From positions 1 to 34,122 of the IMG/VR virus record IMGVR_UViG_3300046692_000595: a stretch of DNA of 34,122 nucleotides; one strand, written 5' to 3'. This DNA is from a virus. Of this stretch, positions 20,849 to 28,985 are shown piece after piece; position 1 is the stretch's first letter, and each line of letters opens with the position of its first letter. A program made the position numbers and the translations under genes. The notes beneath the pieces are model-generated. The model was given only the letters and a program-made list of their open reading frames with translations. It searched no databases and had not been told where the DNA came from.

Positions 20849-21811
20849 TCAGCCGCCGGCTGGTGGCGTGGTGGTCAGGGTGATCAGCACACCAGCAGTC
20901 ACCTTATTGCTGTTGGAGTGCTTGACCCAGTTCGCAGCCGAACCCACGGCGGCAAGCGTTGGGTTGGCGCCGCCAGCGGTTTCCTTCCAGCTGTAGCCGA
21001 GAACATCGATGTTGACGGTGCCTTCAGCGCGGTATCCGATGCCGAGGTTCTCTTCGTCGTTCACCGCGTACGAACGGAAACCAGGCGCCTGAGACTCAGT
21101 GATCACCACGGCATTTGGCAGCAGGCCGAAGATCACATCAGCCGGCGCGGTGTCGGTCACCAGCACTGGCTTGCCGAGAGTGCCCGGCAAGCCGCCGTAG
21201 ATGACGACGCCCGCCTCTTCGTAGACCTTGTTTGCGATCGCCTCGTCGACAATGTCGAAGTAAGCACTGGAGTGCATGACCCACAGCGCGATACGACCGA
21301 ACTTATCACCGAACTTGCGCATGCCGCGGGTCAGTGTCTTCTTGCCGTCGGTTTCAATGTTGGCCGAAACCACCATGTCAGCGTTGGAGCTGATCGAGGC
21401 GCGCAGTGCAGCAGTGGCGTACTGGATGAAACCTTCCAGAGTAGCGTCGGCAACGTCGGCGCCGATGATCTGCGAGAACTCGTCGACCGGACGACCGCGG
21501 CGTTTGAATGCCTCTTCGGTGGTCTGGTACGGACCGTACTTCCACGGTGCCTTGACCCCGACGGCCTCACCGGCGCCGATCTTCTTCGCGGTCACCTTGC
21601 CGGTGGAGTTGACGTCGCGGTGCTCCAGCGAGCCACCGATCTTGTAAAACGAGCGCTTGCGGAAGTCGCCTTCGATCAGTTCGTTGTCGAGAACGATCGC
21701 GCCGTTGGACGATGCGTTGAACACATCGAGGTTGTCCTGGACACGCTCCAGGTATGCGGTTTGCGCCTCATCGTTGTAGATGATCAGGTCGCTGTTCACA
21801 GTCGTTGCCAT
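20849..21811 (-). CDS. Major capsid protein
   Basis: A 320-residue protein immediately downstream of the scaffold gene. It opens TTVNSDLIIYNDEAQTAYLERVQDNLDVFNA, has the E-loop-like region EGDFRKRSFYKIGGSLEHRDVNS and the spine-helix region DEFSQIIGADVADATLEGFIQYATAALRASI, then the A-domain with IALWVMHSSAYFDIV and KPVLVTDTAPAD. It ends in a beta/Gly-rich tail. I read it as an HK97-fold capsid protein of a type common in Pseudomonas and Burkholderia siphophages. ATG 21811 follows AAGGGG. No protease domain is present in the N-terminus. Confidence 0.88.
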   Translation of the reverse strand: MATTVNSDLIIYNDEAQTAYLERVQDNLDVFNASSNGAIVLDNELIEGDFRKRSFYKIGGSLEHRDVNSTGKVTAKKIGAGEAVGVKAPWKYGPYQTTEEAFKRRGRPVDEFSQIIGADVADATLEGFIQYATAALRASISSNADMVVSANIETDGKKTLTRGMRKFGDKFGRIALWVMHSSAYFDIVDEAIANKVYEEAGVVIYGGLPGTLGKPVLVTDTAPADVIFGLLPNAVVITESQAPGFRSYAVNDEENLGIGYRAEGTVNIDVLGYSWKETAGGANPTLAAVGSAANWVKHSNSNKVTAGVLITLTTTPPAGG

Positions 21812-21823
21812 GGGTGAATCCCC

Positions 21824-22552
21824 TTACTTGGGCAATTGCAGATATGCGGTTTGGCCGTGCTTGCGCTGGTAGTCGCGCTTTTGCTCAGCAGTCATTTCGG
21901 AGCGCTTGAATGCAGCCTGGCCGCCACCCCCGCCCGGGGCTTGTGTACCTGAAGCCCTTGGCCACAGGTGCGGTGCGCTTTCGCGCAGGGATTCCGCCCA
22001 TTCGAGCGGTGTCAGAGGGGTCTTGCCGTCTTTGCCGAGGATGACCTGGCCAGATTCATCAACGGCGACCGCTTCACCCTCTTCGTTCAGCGAGAACACG
22101 CCTTTGGCGCGCAGGATGATGTCGTCGGTTGCTTCCGGCAGTGCGCCGGCTTTCAAAGCCGCGCCGCGAACCGAATCTCCCAAGACCTTGCCCTGGAATT
22201 TGGCAGCAAACGCTTCAGCCTTCTCGGCACGTGCCGTGACGGCCTTCAACTGCTTGTCGTTGTCGGCACGCAGCCGCTCGGTGCGGCGATTGAAGACCTC
22301 ATCCACCTTGCCCTCAGTCAGCAGCTTGGTTTCTTCGTCTTGGCCGGCCCGACTGAGCAGACCTTTGACGGCGTCGATATCGATGCCTTCGAATTGCGTC
22401 TCGAACTGGTTCAGCTTCGTGGTGGCGTCTTTCAGCTTGCCGTGAAGCTCGGAGTTTTTACCCTTCAACCCAGCAACAGAGGTCTCAACGGCAGTCGCGA
22501 TAGCGGCCTTGATTGCCGGATTGTCCAGATCGATTTCGTTTTCTTCTGCCAC
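21824..22552 (-). CDS. Capsid scaffold protein
   Basis: A 242-residue, highly charged protein starting VAEENEIDLDNPAIKAAI. Residues 25-115 are coiled coil (ELHGKLKDATTKLNQFETQFEGID; RRTERLRADNDKQLKAVTARAEKAEAF). A Gly-rich hinge precedes a basic C-terminal helix KRSEMTAEQKRDYQRKHGQTAYLQLPK, the usual capsid-binding end. The GTG start at 22552 has AAGGG about ten bases upstream. ATG 22594 is in frame but directly follows a T-run and has no ribosome site, so I prefer GTG; this is not certain. Position before the capsid gene supports the call. Confidence 0.85.
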   Translation of the reverse strand: MAEENEIDLDNPAIKAAIATAVETSVAGLKGKNSELHGKLKDATTKLNQFETQFEGIDIDAVKGLLSRAGQDEETKLLTEGKVDEVFNRRTERLRADNDKQLKAVTARAEKAEAFAAKFQGKVLGDSVRGAALKAGALPEATDDIILRAKGVFSLNEEGEAVAVDESGQVILGKDGKTPLTPLEWAESLRESAPHLWPRASGTQAPGGGGGQAAFKRSEMTAEQKRDYQRKHGQTAYLQLPK

Positions 22553-22592
22553 GTTGATGCACCCTTGAGTTTGTGACGCCCGTTTCGCAGGC

Positions 22593-22616
22593 ATAAAAAA
22601 ACCCGCAAAAGCGGGT
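22593..22616 (-). terminator. Intrinsic terminator after the AT-rich orphan gene
   Basis: Minus-strand arms AACCCGC and GCGGGTT with a TTTT loop (22600-22616), followed by seven T and ATGCCTG. It lies 20 bases past the orphan gene stop and before the scaffold gene. Strong stem and T-run. Confidence 0.75.
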
Positions 22617-22636
22617 TATTCTGAAAAATAAAAAAC

Positions 22637-23209
22637 CTAGTAAGTCAGAATTTCGATTAGTTGCAGTTCTTTCTTCCCGTATGGCGCCGACCACAATGAG
22701 GTAGAAGCGACGTCCAAGATCCAAAGCCACGGATTTGGATTGCTCACTGAGTTACTCTTACGACCGCTATTTACTTTCTTCGCGACAAACTCTACCCACT
22801 CATTAAAACTGTTTTCTCGAATATCGCAAATAACCCCGATTGTTTTAGATAAATCGCCTGCGCTCATAGCGTCCTTCAAGAGCAAAAGAGCACAATCGAT
22901 CCTCGTATAGTTACTGCGATTTACTCTGCTAAAAACCGTAAACATCTCTAGACAATTCATCTTGGAGAAGAAACTTTTTCGCAAAGCGGGAGCACGTCTT
23001 ATTAAAAATACAAAAAAGAGGAAATCGTCACGCCTATTTATATCGAAAGAACCATCGGATGTCAGCAATGCGAGTTGCTCATCAATTTCAGCAACAACAG
23101 CCGCATCAGAGAGCTCATACGAAAACTCAAGCGTTCCTTTCCTTTGTTTTCGGAAACGCGTGCATCTTTTTAAACATTCCGTAAGTGATTTCGTTGTTTT
23201 CCTAAGCAT
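22637..23209 (-). CDS. AT-rich orphan gene inside head operon, unknown function
   Basis: A 190-residue protein I do not recognise. It is basic at the N-terminus (MLRKTTKSLTECLKRCTRFRKQRKG), then helical with an aromatic/hydrophobic stretch DDFLFFVFLIRRAPALRKSFFSK and CALLLLKDAMSAGD, and ends WLWILDVASTSLW...ELQLIEILTY. No signal peptide or catalytic motif is seen. I chose ATG 23209 with GAAGG about eight bases upstream; a GTG at 23230 is possible but lacks a ribosome site. Its DNA is clearly richer in A and T than the flanking head genes. It is bounded by the minor head gene and an intrinsic terminator, the layout of a recently acquired moron. Confidence 0.7.
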   Translation of the reverse strand: MLRKTTKSLTECLKRCTRFRKQRKGTLEFSYELSDAAVVAEIDEQLALLTSDGSFDINRRDDFLFFVFLIRRAPALRKSFFSKMNCLEMFTVFSRVNRSNYTRIDCALLLLKDAMSAGDLSKTIGVICDIRENSFNEWVEFVAKKVNSGRKSNSVSNPNPWLWILDVASTSLWSAPYGKKELQLIEILTY

Positions 23210-23281
23210 TCCTTTACCTTCGTCAGCCACATTTCAGGAGGGAAAGCTTAACTTATCGCATTACCAAGAGCATTTTTGACT

Positions 23282-24367
23282 TTATAAGCCAGCCGAGTGA
23301 AATGCTATAGGTTCTAGCTTTTTCATTTGCGCAAGTGAAAGTGGCGCGAAATTGCGATCAAGCTGTAGTTCTGCGAAACGCTCAATGCTCAATCCGCCCT
23401 CGCGCAACAGCTTTGCCCGTATCGGCCCGATTGCAACGTCTTGGAACGAAGCAGGCTGCTGCTGAAGCCAGTGGTAATAGTCGAGGCTTGCACTGACTTG
23501 CCCTGCTCCACCTGCACCCACCACCGCCCGCGTAGCGCCCTTGGCGAACATCTCGCTGAGTTTGGTCAGCAGGACGAACGTGGTGCGGCAATTCGGGTGA
23601 AACGGGGGCCGGGGACCGGAGTCGACCGGAAACCGTCGCTTATCCATTGATCGACACTGCTGGCTGGTCTTGCTATCAAGCGTGGCAACCATCTCGATCT
23701 CGGACACGATGTCCGTGTTGGCCTTAGCCACCTCCATGCGCGCCTGAGACGACACATGCTGAATTGCGGTGTGCACGACCGTGCTGGCATTGCGGTAGGT
23801 GGTCGCGAGAATGCCATCCTTGTAGCCGGTCGACTTCGTGCCGCGGATGTTGCGGATGATCTGGAAGTTCGTTTGTCCTTCGAAGAAGCCCTGCCGGATC
23901 GTGCCGGTGACCCGCTCGCGCTCGGCACTGGTCCAGCCCTTGATGAACGACTTCAGCAGCTTACCGCCGCCGGTGCCGCGCACACTGAGGGGATTGGTCA
24001 GCACCGCGGTGCGGATAGCCGCTGCCGTTGGCGCTACCACATTCAACGAAACACCCATCGGCGCCGACCGGGCCAGGCTCGACGCTTCAAACTCAGCCTC
24101 GTAGTTGGCGATGTCGATCAGGTCGAGATTCAGTTGCGCGCTGTAGCGGTCGAAGATGCCCAGTAACAGACTGTCGACCTCTTTCAGCAGCAATTCCAGC
24201 CGTTTGACGTTGTACTCGGTCAGATCCGACTGGGCGAGCCGATCGCGAATGGAGCGGTCGATCTCCTTCAGGAAGGGAGCGAACTTGCCGACCTCCCCTG
24301 CCTTCAGCTTTTCGAGGAAGACCGCGTGCCGAATCGTGGCGTCAAGGATTGCTTGGTTTGCCGCCAT
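23282..24367 (-). CDS. Minor head protein, Mu gpF / SPP1 gp7-like
   Basis: A 361-residue head morphogenesis protein. The diagnostic C-terminal block, about residues 225-262, reads EIEMVATLDSKTSQQCRSMD, then KRRFPVDSGPRPPFHPNCRT, the family signature with conserved Cys and His (TSxxCxxxD...PPxHxxCR). The upstream helix ATTYRNASTVVHTAIQHVSSQARMEVAKAN is also typical. It overlaps the portal gene by 26 bases and has GAGGA eight bases before ATG 24367. The family travels with the portal and may be injected with DNA. Confidence 0.9.
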   Translation of the reverse strand: MAANQAILDATIRHAVFLEKLKAGEVGKFAPFLKEIDRSIRDRLAQSDLTEYNVKRLELLLKEVDSLLLGIFDRYSAQLNLDLIDIANYEAEFEASSLARSAPMGVSLNVVAPTAAAIRTAVLTNPLSVRGTGGGKLLKSFIKGWTSAERERVTGTIRQGFFEGQTNFQIIRNIRGTKSTGYKDGILATTYRNASTVVHTAIQHVSSQARMEVAKANTDIVSEIEMVATLDSKTSQQCRSMDKRRFPVDSGPRPPFHPNCRTTFVLLTKLSEMFAKGATRAVVGAGGAGQVSASLDYYHWLQQQPASFQDVAIGPIRAKLLREGGLSIERFAELQLDRNFAPLSLAQMKKLEPIAFHSAGL

Positions 24368-25760
24368 CTACTTTGTCCTCGTCGTCCAGGCCCAAGCCGT
24401 CGCCCTGCTCTGCCAACTCGCCATCGATCTGCTGGTCTGTGCGCTCAGGCGCGATCAGGCCAAGTTTGCGAAGGTAGGCACGCAAATCCGCTTTGGCGAA
24501 TCCACCGTTCTGCCAGAGGCCGACCAGTGCGGTGATCATTTGCGGATCAGCCGTCAGTTCTACGAATTCCTGGTTGATCTGATAGGCGACCTTCGCGTCG
24601 TCGACGCCCATGTAGGTGCAGCACCACATGATCGCCCGGGTATAGGCCTCACTGACGTTGGCAACGCAGCCGGCGAGCACCGACGTCGATGCGGACTGAT
24701 CGCCGCGTGCTTCGGTCGCTGTCTTGGACGATAGAGATGCCACGACCATACGGGCGCCCAGCTCGATCATCATCTGGTTCTTGTCAGCCATGGCCTCCTT
24801 CACTAGCGTGTTCGGCAGTGGCTGGGCGTACCCGAACTGGCCACCGGCCGGCAGCATCATCGGGGCACGTGAGCCGACGTAAACGCCGTTCTTCTCCATC
24901 CAGTCGCGCCACTGTTCGTCCAGACCGGAAATCCATGGCTGTGCCTGGCCGCACCAGAAGACGCTGTCTTCGTAGTCGGCACTGTTCCGGTAATGACCCA
25001 GATTGATCATGGCGATGTCGTAGAGCGGCGACTCGTCAATGCTCGGATCGTTGTTCTGCGCACCGACGAAGGTGAATGGGATCTCCTTCAGGCGGCCAGC
25101 GCCGCCGGTGGGCCTGAACTCCTGAACAACGGCCAGCGGCCCGCCACCTTTCGGCCCGGACCTGCGCCAAACACGACAAACAAAACCATCATCCTCGAGC
25201 GCAAGCTCTCGGTATTGCTCGACCACCTTGAAACCAAATCCATCTTCGATCTCCGGCGACTCGCGCAGCACCACCAGGGTCAGTACGCTGTGACCGTTCA
25301 CCATGCCCGTGCGCCAGTTGATGATGTCCTCTGCGCAGTACGACAGGATCACGGAGTGGCCACCAGTTCCGGCATCTTGATGGTAATCGACGTACAGACC
25401 ATGCCGTCCAGCCTCAAGCACCTTTTCGAGCGTGCCCTGCGAATGCTGGTAAATGCTCACGCCTGACCCATTGGCATTGTCTTGCAGGTACTCCATCTTC
25501 TTCGCAACGACCAACGTCGGGTCTTTGTGAAACGCCAAACCAAGCAAACCGTTTCGCGTATGACCAGTGGCGTTCTTGAACACCGCCCGTTCTCGATAGG
25601 CCTTGTTGCGATCAACGTTCTCCGGCGACTTATCGTGAGCGTTGATGTAAGGCAGTCGGTCGACAACCCGGTGCTGTCCCGCGCAAACGTCGCGAACCGT
25701 TGACCAGCGATCCAATACTTCGATGTAGTCCGCCCGCTTGAAGGAAACGTCGTTGCTCAT
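24342..25760 (-). CDS. Portal protein, DUF4055 family
   Basis: A 472-residue portal. The start MSNDVSFKRADYIEVLDRWSTVRDVCAG at ATG 25760 overlaps the terminase TGA (ATGA); the longer frame from 25925 is a shadow of the terminase gene. Recognisable parts are RAVFKNATGHTRNGLLGLAFHKDP, GLYVDYHQDAGTGGHSVILSYCAEDIINWRTG, IDESPLYDIAMINLGHYRNSADYEDSVFWCGQAQPWISGL and the long C-terminal helix EARGDQSASTSVLAGCVANVSEAY. These fit DUF4055, a portal family of siphophages. The portal dodecamer forms the DNA channel and motor docking site. Confidence 0.88.
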   Translation of the reverse strand: MSNDVSFKRADYIEVLDRWSTVRDVCAGQHRVVDRLPYINAHDKSPENVDRNKAYRERAVFKNATGHTRNGLLGLAFHKDPTLVVAKKMEYLQDNANGSGVSIYQHSQGTLEKVLEAGRHGLYVDYHQDAGTGGHSVILSYCAEDIINWRTGMVNGHSVLTLVVLRESPEIEDGFGFKVVEQYRELALEDDGFVCRVWRRSGPKGGGPLAVVQEFRPTGGAGRLKEIPFTFVGAQNNDPSIDESPLYDIAMINLGHYRNSADYEDSVFWCGQAQPWISGLDEQWRDWMEKNGVYVGSRAPMMLPAGGQFGYAQPLPNTLVKEAMADKNQMMIELGARMVVASLSSKTATEARGDQSASTSVLAGCVANVSEAYTRAIMWCCTYMGVDDAKVAYQINQEFVELTADPQMITALVGLWQNGGFAKADLRAYLRKLGLIAPERTDQQIDGELAEQGDGLGLDDEDKVDGGKPSNP

Positions 25761-27058
25761 CGGGCGTATCCCATTTTGATAGCGGTGACCGGTTTGATGA
25801 TCGGGTACTCGCGGTGAATGAAGTAACCGCCGCCGTCGTTGGCGTGGTCGTTGCCTTGGCTCTTGTCCGGCTCGCCGTTCGGCGCCCAGATCTGCTGTTC
25901 CAGGCCATCGGCGTAGGTCGGGCATGTAAACGGGTTCACCAGGTACCGCCGTTCGCCCTGCGCGTTGCAGAACATGGCGTTCATGGCGTTGATCCGATCC
26001 TTCACCGGCGGGTTGGCCGCCGGCGCGATGACTGTGAAGCCCGCCTGCTTGAGCATGGCGATATCGGTGAGGCTGGCATTGACTGACTTGCGCGAGTCGC
26101 CAGAGGCGTCCGGGTAGATCCGGATCTCGCAGGTCTTCTTGTAGTCGTTGCCGGTGTGCTCCCAGTACCGCTCTTTGATGCGACGAATCATGTCCGGCGT
26201 GTCGTAGCCATCCATCAACTCGTCAACGGCGCGCGGCAGGCCCTGATCACGTTTGACGTGGGTGATTGCCGCCATCTTGCCGACGTTGAAGTCCATGCCG
26301 ATGAACAACGGCTCACCGGGCTGCACAGTGTCGAAGCACTGGTTCAGCTTGCGGTCGTAGGCGTGGTAGATCGATCCGGATGTCAGGTTGACGAACTGGC
26401 CATTCAGGTACGCGCGAATCAGTTGCTCGGGGTACGACTCCATCAACGATGCGATGTAGTCGTCAGGCAGGTTCAGTTCGTTGTCGAAGGTGCTGGCCTG
26501 GATCAGCCCATACATTTCCTTCAGTGCCGGCTTGTCGCGCAACTGCTTCACGAACTGGAGAAAAACGAACTTGAAGCCTTCCGGCGTCGTGGTCACGTCC
26601 ACGCCGTTTTTAAGCCCGGGCAGGTTGTAACGCATCCGGGCAATGATCTTGCGCCAAGCCTGCTGAGCCTTGATCGACGTCAGCACATCCAGTTCATCAA
26701 CCAGAGCGTGACCGATCTTGAAGCCGACAATGGTTTGCGGCTTCTCCATCGACCGGCAAATCACAGTGCCGCGATACTGCCGGCCGCTGTAAATGTGAAC
26801 CTCATGGTTCGCCTGGTTGATCTTGGTCTTTAGGCCCCAGTCGTAGGCCACCTCCTCCATCGTGGGATAGAAGATGTCGCGGATCTGCGGGTAAGTCGGT
26901 GCGAAGTAACCAGCGTTGACTCCCGGCCACTCCATGAAATGCTTGCTCAGTGCTGAGCATCCGACCCAGGTCTTTCCGGAGCCGAATCCAGCAACAAAGG
27001 CGCGAAACTTGTGGGGTAACAGAAGGAACTGCGACTGCGGAACATTAAGGCTCGGCAT
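25757..27058 (-). CDS. Terminase large subunit
   Basis: A 433-residue packaging motor. The ATPase part has Walker A GFGSGKT (residues 24-30), Walker B HALVDELD with D121-E122, and the coupling motif TTTPEGF at about 156. The nuclease part has D256 in FIGMDFNVG, further acidic residues in YPDASGDS, and a final acidic/His stretch NDHANDGGGYF. Start at ATG 27058 is preferred (GAGGAAG upstream) over 27073. It overlaps the small subunit gene by 14 bases and the portal gene by ATGA. It cuts concatemeric DNA and pumps it into the head. Confidence 0.93.
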   Translation of the reverse strand: MPSLNVPQSQFLLLPHKFRAFVAGFGSGKTWVGCSALSKHFMEWPGVNAGYFAPTYPQIRDIFYPTMEEVAYDWGLKTKINQANHEVHIYSGRQYRGTVICRSMEKPQTIVGFKIGHALVDELDVLTSIKAQQAWRKIIARMRYNLPGLKNGVDVTTTPEGFKFVFLQFVKQLRDKPALKEMYGLIQASTFDNELNLPDDYIASLMESYPEQLIRAYLNGQFVNLTSGSIYHAYDRKLNQCFDTVQPGEPLFIGMDFNVGKMAAITHVKRDQGLPRAVDELMDGYDTPDMIRRIKERYWEHTGNDYKKTCEIRIYPDASGDSRKSVNASLTDIAMLKQAGFTVIAPAANPPVKDRINAMNAMFCNAQGERRYLVNPFTCPTYADGLEQQIWAPNGEPDKSQGNDHANDGGGYFIHREYPIIKPVTAIKMGYAR

Positions 27059-27506
27059 TCGACTTCCTCGCATCCACTACGTCGACCTGGATGCGCGTCG
27101 GGATTGCCGGCTCATCGTCAGGTTCATCCTTCCGATTTCGATTGACGTAGACGTCGCCGACTTCCTTGGCGGCCTGCTCGAGGATCTGCATGGCCAGGCC
27201 GATGTTCTTCATCGTTTCGGCCTTCTCCACAAACCGGTTCATCGCACGAAGGCGGAACGCTCGGTTCGCGATCGGGATTTCGGCTGTCTCCTCGCGGAAG
27301 CGCTTGCGGGTATCTTCAAACACCGCTTTCCACTTCACGCCAAGGTCACGGCCGGCATGCTTCGTTGGGTCGTACTGCTCGCACTGCTGGCGAGATACCT
27401 CAACGCCAAATGTTTCCTTGACCGCCTGCACTACCTGAGTCGGCGTATCAAAGCAGGCCAACGCCTGCACAATGAAGCGCTTCACCTCATCTTTCAGGGC
27501 TGCCAT
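27045..27506 (-). CDS. Terminase small subunit, DUF2280 family
   Basis: A 153-residue protein matching DUF2280: it opens MAALKDEVKRFIVQALACFD, then TPTQVVQAVKETFGVEVSRQQCEQYDPTK as a helix-turn-helix-like segment, and continues FREETAEIPIANRAFRLRAMNRFVEKAE and ILEQAAKEVGDVY. It recognises phage DNA ends or pac/cos sites and regulates the large subunit. The C-terminal tail is acidic, typical for contact with the motor. Weak ribosome site. Confidence 0.9.
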   Translation of the reverse strand: MAALKDEVKRFIVQALACFDTPTQVVQAVKETFGVEVSRQQCEQYDPTKHAGRDLGVKWKAVFEDTRKRFREETAEIPIANRAFRLRAMNRFVEKAETMKNIGLAMQILEQAAKEVGDVYVNRNRKDEPDDEPAIPTRIQVDVVDARKSNAEP

Positions 27507-27538
27507 ATGGGTTTATTCCGTCAAGGTCCTGTCAAGGA

Positions 27539-28162
27539 TCAGGCCGACTTGAGCAGACAGGTTCCGCAGGCCCTCGATATGTTCAATTTCCCCACCTCAG
27601 CAGGATTGTTTGCAGCGTCCACCAACTCTTGAACTGCTGGGCTTGCACCGTAGCGACGGACAACACCGACGAACTCTTCAACGTCGTGTCCGCGCATCTC
27701 AAGCTTTGGCAAACCGTCTTGGGTGAACTTAGGTGCGCCGTACTGATCCTTCGCCTGAGCGATGTGATACAGCTCGTGCTCAACCAGAGCGCAGAAGTCG
27801 GCGTCAGAGCATTGGGAGCAGTAGTCGGCGGCCAGGGTGATGATGTAGGCCGGCACGTCGCCGAACCAATCCAGCATCTGCTGTTCCATCCGGGCTTTCT
27901 GCCAGCCACCAGCGCGGAATGCTACTTGCTCGGCTTGACCGACTACCGTGCGCCCCTTCTTCGTGAAGGCAGCAGACGCCCACATGACTCTCACGTCAGC
28001 ATCGATCAGATGGGCATGGTCTTCGTTGTGGATGCTGCCGGTGTCGGCAAGGATTTCCGTTTGCAGCCAGTCCCAAACCTCTGGGGCAGGAGTTAGTCGG
28101 ATGCCAAATTCGCAAAGACCGGACAAACCTAGCAGTGATGCTGATGGATGCGGTCTGCCCAT
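27539..28162 (-). CDS. Putative phage metallopeptidase, HELYH motif
   Basis: A 207-residue protein beginning MGRPHPSASLLGLSGLCEFG at ATG 28162. The zinc-binding motif HExxH is visible as H129-E130-L-Y-H133 in CALVEHELYHIAQA, preceded by a FTKKGRTVVGQAEQVAF region, the layout of the putative phage metallopeptidase family. A later H-rich/acidic segment (MRGHDVEEFVGVVRRYG) may supply a third ligand. Start choice is moderately certain; ATG 28177 lacks a ribosome site. Substrate unknown. It sits just before the terminase in the late operon, a frequent place for this family in Pseudomonas and Burkholderia phages. Confidence 0.82.
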   Translation of the reverse strand: MGRPHPSASLLGLSGLCEFGIRLTPAPEVWDWLQTEILADTGSIHNEDHAHLIDADVRVMWASAAFTKKGRTVVGQAEQVAFRAGGWQKARMEQQMLDWFGDVPAYIITLAADYCSQCSDADFCALVEHELYHIAQAKDQYGAPKFTQDGLPKLEMRGHDVEEFVGVVRRYGASPAVQELVDAANNPAEVGKLNISRACGTCLLKSA

Positions 28163-28268
28163 TGTTTTTTCTCTCATAAAATCAGAGCAGCGAGCGTCAT
28201 TTCAGGTGACCAATCTGGCCGCTCCCAGCTTGTAGACGTAGATCAGCAGAGAGTAGTGTTGCTCGTTT

Positions 28269-28718
28269 ATGTCACGGGGAAAAAGAGTGAACAGCACTAC
28301 AAAATGGATAATCAGTACGGTTGTAGGGGTTGTAGTTGGAAGTGGAGGCGGCGCATTTGCTTTCCTTCAATATTCGTCGCAGCAATCGCGAGAGATAGGT
28401 CGCATTGAGGCTGAGAACAGTTATTTGAGGGATCAAATCGCTCAACTCAAACAAGAAAAAGAAAAGCTCATCGTCGATTTGAAAGATTGGGACTCGGCGT
28501 ACCGTAAAATTGGCATAGAGTTTTCGAATGCCAGATCAAGGCTAGCTGCTTTGCAAAACGATGAATGTGAAACTATCTGGCTCGAGGTCCTAAGCCTAGA
28601 AAACACTGCAAGTAGAGCCGATATCATGGAGTCTAGTTCGGAGCGCAAGCAGGAAATACAGAATCAGATTTCAGAAACTAAAAAAACCCATCAGGTTTGC
28701 CTTTCTTCCCGAAAATAA
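28269..28718 (+). CDS. Plus-strand moron: membrane-anchored coiled-coil protein
   Basis: A 149-residue protein on the strand opposite to the late operon. Residues about 12-33 (WIISTVVGVVVGSGGGAFAFL) form one membrane span with a basic N-terminus, so the rest should be periplasmic. Residues 40-75 are a coiled coil (IGRIEAENSYLRDQIAQLKQ, then EKEKLIVDL) and a second charged helix follows near the end. No family recognised. ATG 28269 has a poor ribosome site; GTG 28287 with GGGGA upstream is an alternative. AT-richer than its neighbours, which fits an acquired accessory gene. Could affect superinfection or envelope, but this is a guess. Confidence 0.65.
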   Translation: MSRGKRVNSTTKWIISTVVGVVVGSGGGAFAFLQYSSQQSREIGRIEAENSYLRDQIAQLKQEKEKLIVDLKDWDSAYRKIGIEFSNARSRLAALQNDECETIWLEVLSLENTASRADIMESSSERKQEIQNQISETKKTHQVCLSSRK

Positions 28719-28741
28719 GCCTCGAAGCAGGAGTCTCACCA

Positions 28742-28921
28742 ATGAGGGTCAGGTTTGAAGTACATATGGATAACGGCGTCAAAAACGGAAAATGGACAGG
28801 AAAGGTCGTGTACGCCGTTGTAGATATGCAAGATCGCAGTGCACCCAAAACCGTTCTTTCCCACGAAACCGAAGAGGCAGCCCGGCTACATTGTGAGCGC
28901 CTTAATAGTACCGTTAGCTAG
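28742..28921 (+). CDS. Small plus-strand hypothetical protein
   Basis: A 59-residue protein beginning MRVRFEVHMDNGVKNGKWTG at ATG 28742, with AGGAG about ten bases upstream. It has two or three likely beta strands (KVVYAVVDMQD, APKTVLSHET) and a C-terminal helix EEAARLHCERLNS, a compact alpha/beta layout. It follows the membrane coiled-coil gene by about 23 bases on the same strand, so the two are probably one transcript. Function unknown. Confidence 0.6.
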   Translation: MRVRFEVHMDNGVKNGKWTGKVVYAVVDMQDRSAPKTVLSHETEEAARLHCERLNSTVS

Positions 28922-28966
28922 GTGCCCAGCGAGCGACGCTAAAATGTCGTGACACAATTTGCACTC

Positions 28967-28984
28967 TCGCGAAAGGTGTCGCGA
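28967..28984. repeat. TCGCGA-AAGGTG-TCGCGA inverted/direct repeat
   Basis: Two copies of the self-complementary hexamer TCGCGA, six bases apart, between convergent genes and just at the end of the spanin-like gene. They can pair as a hairpin. No T-run, so at best a weak terminator. Confidence 0.35.
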
Positions 28985-28985
28985 T

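Noticed and set aside
19538-21817. Very long plus-strand open frame (759 codons) opposite the connector, HeH and capsid genes
   Set aside because: It is a mirror of the high-GC third-position bias of the real minus-strand genes. Translation is Arg/His/Val-rich with no motif, and it would overlap four well-supported structural genes.
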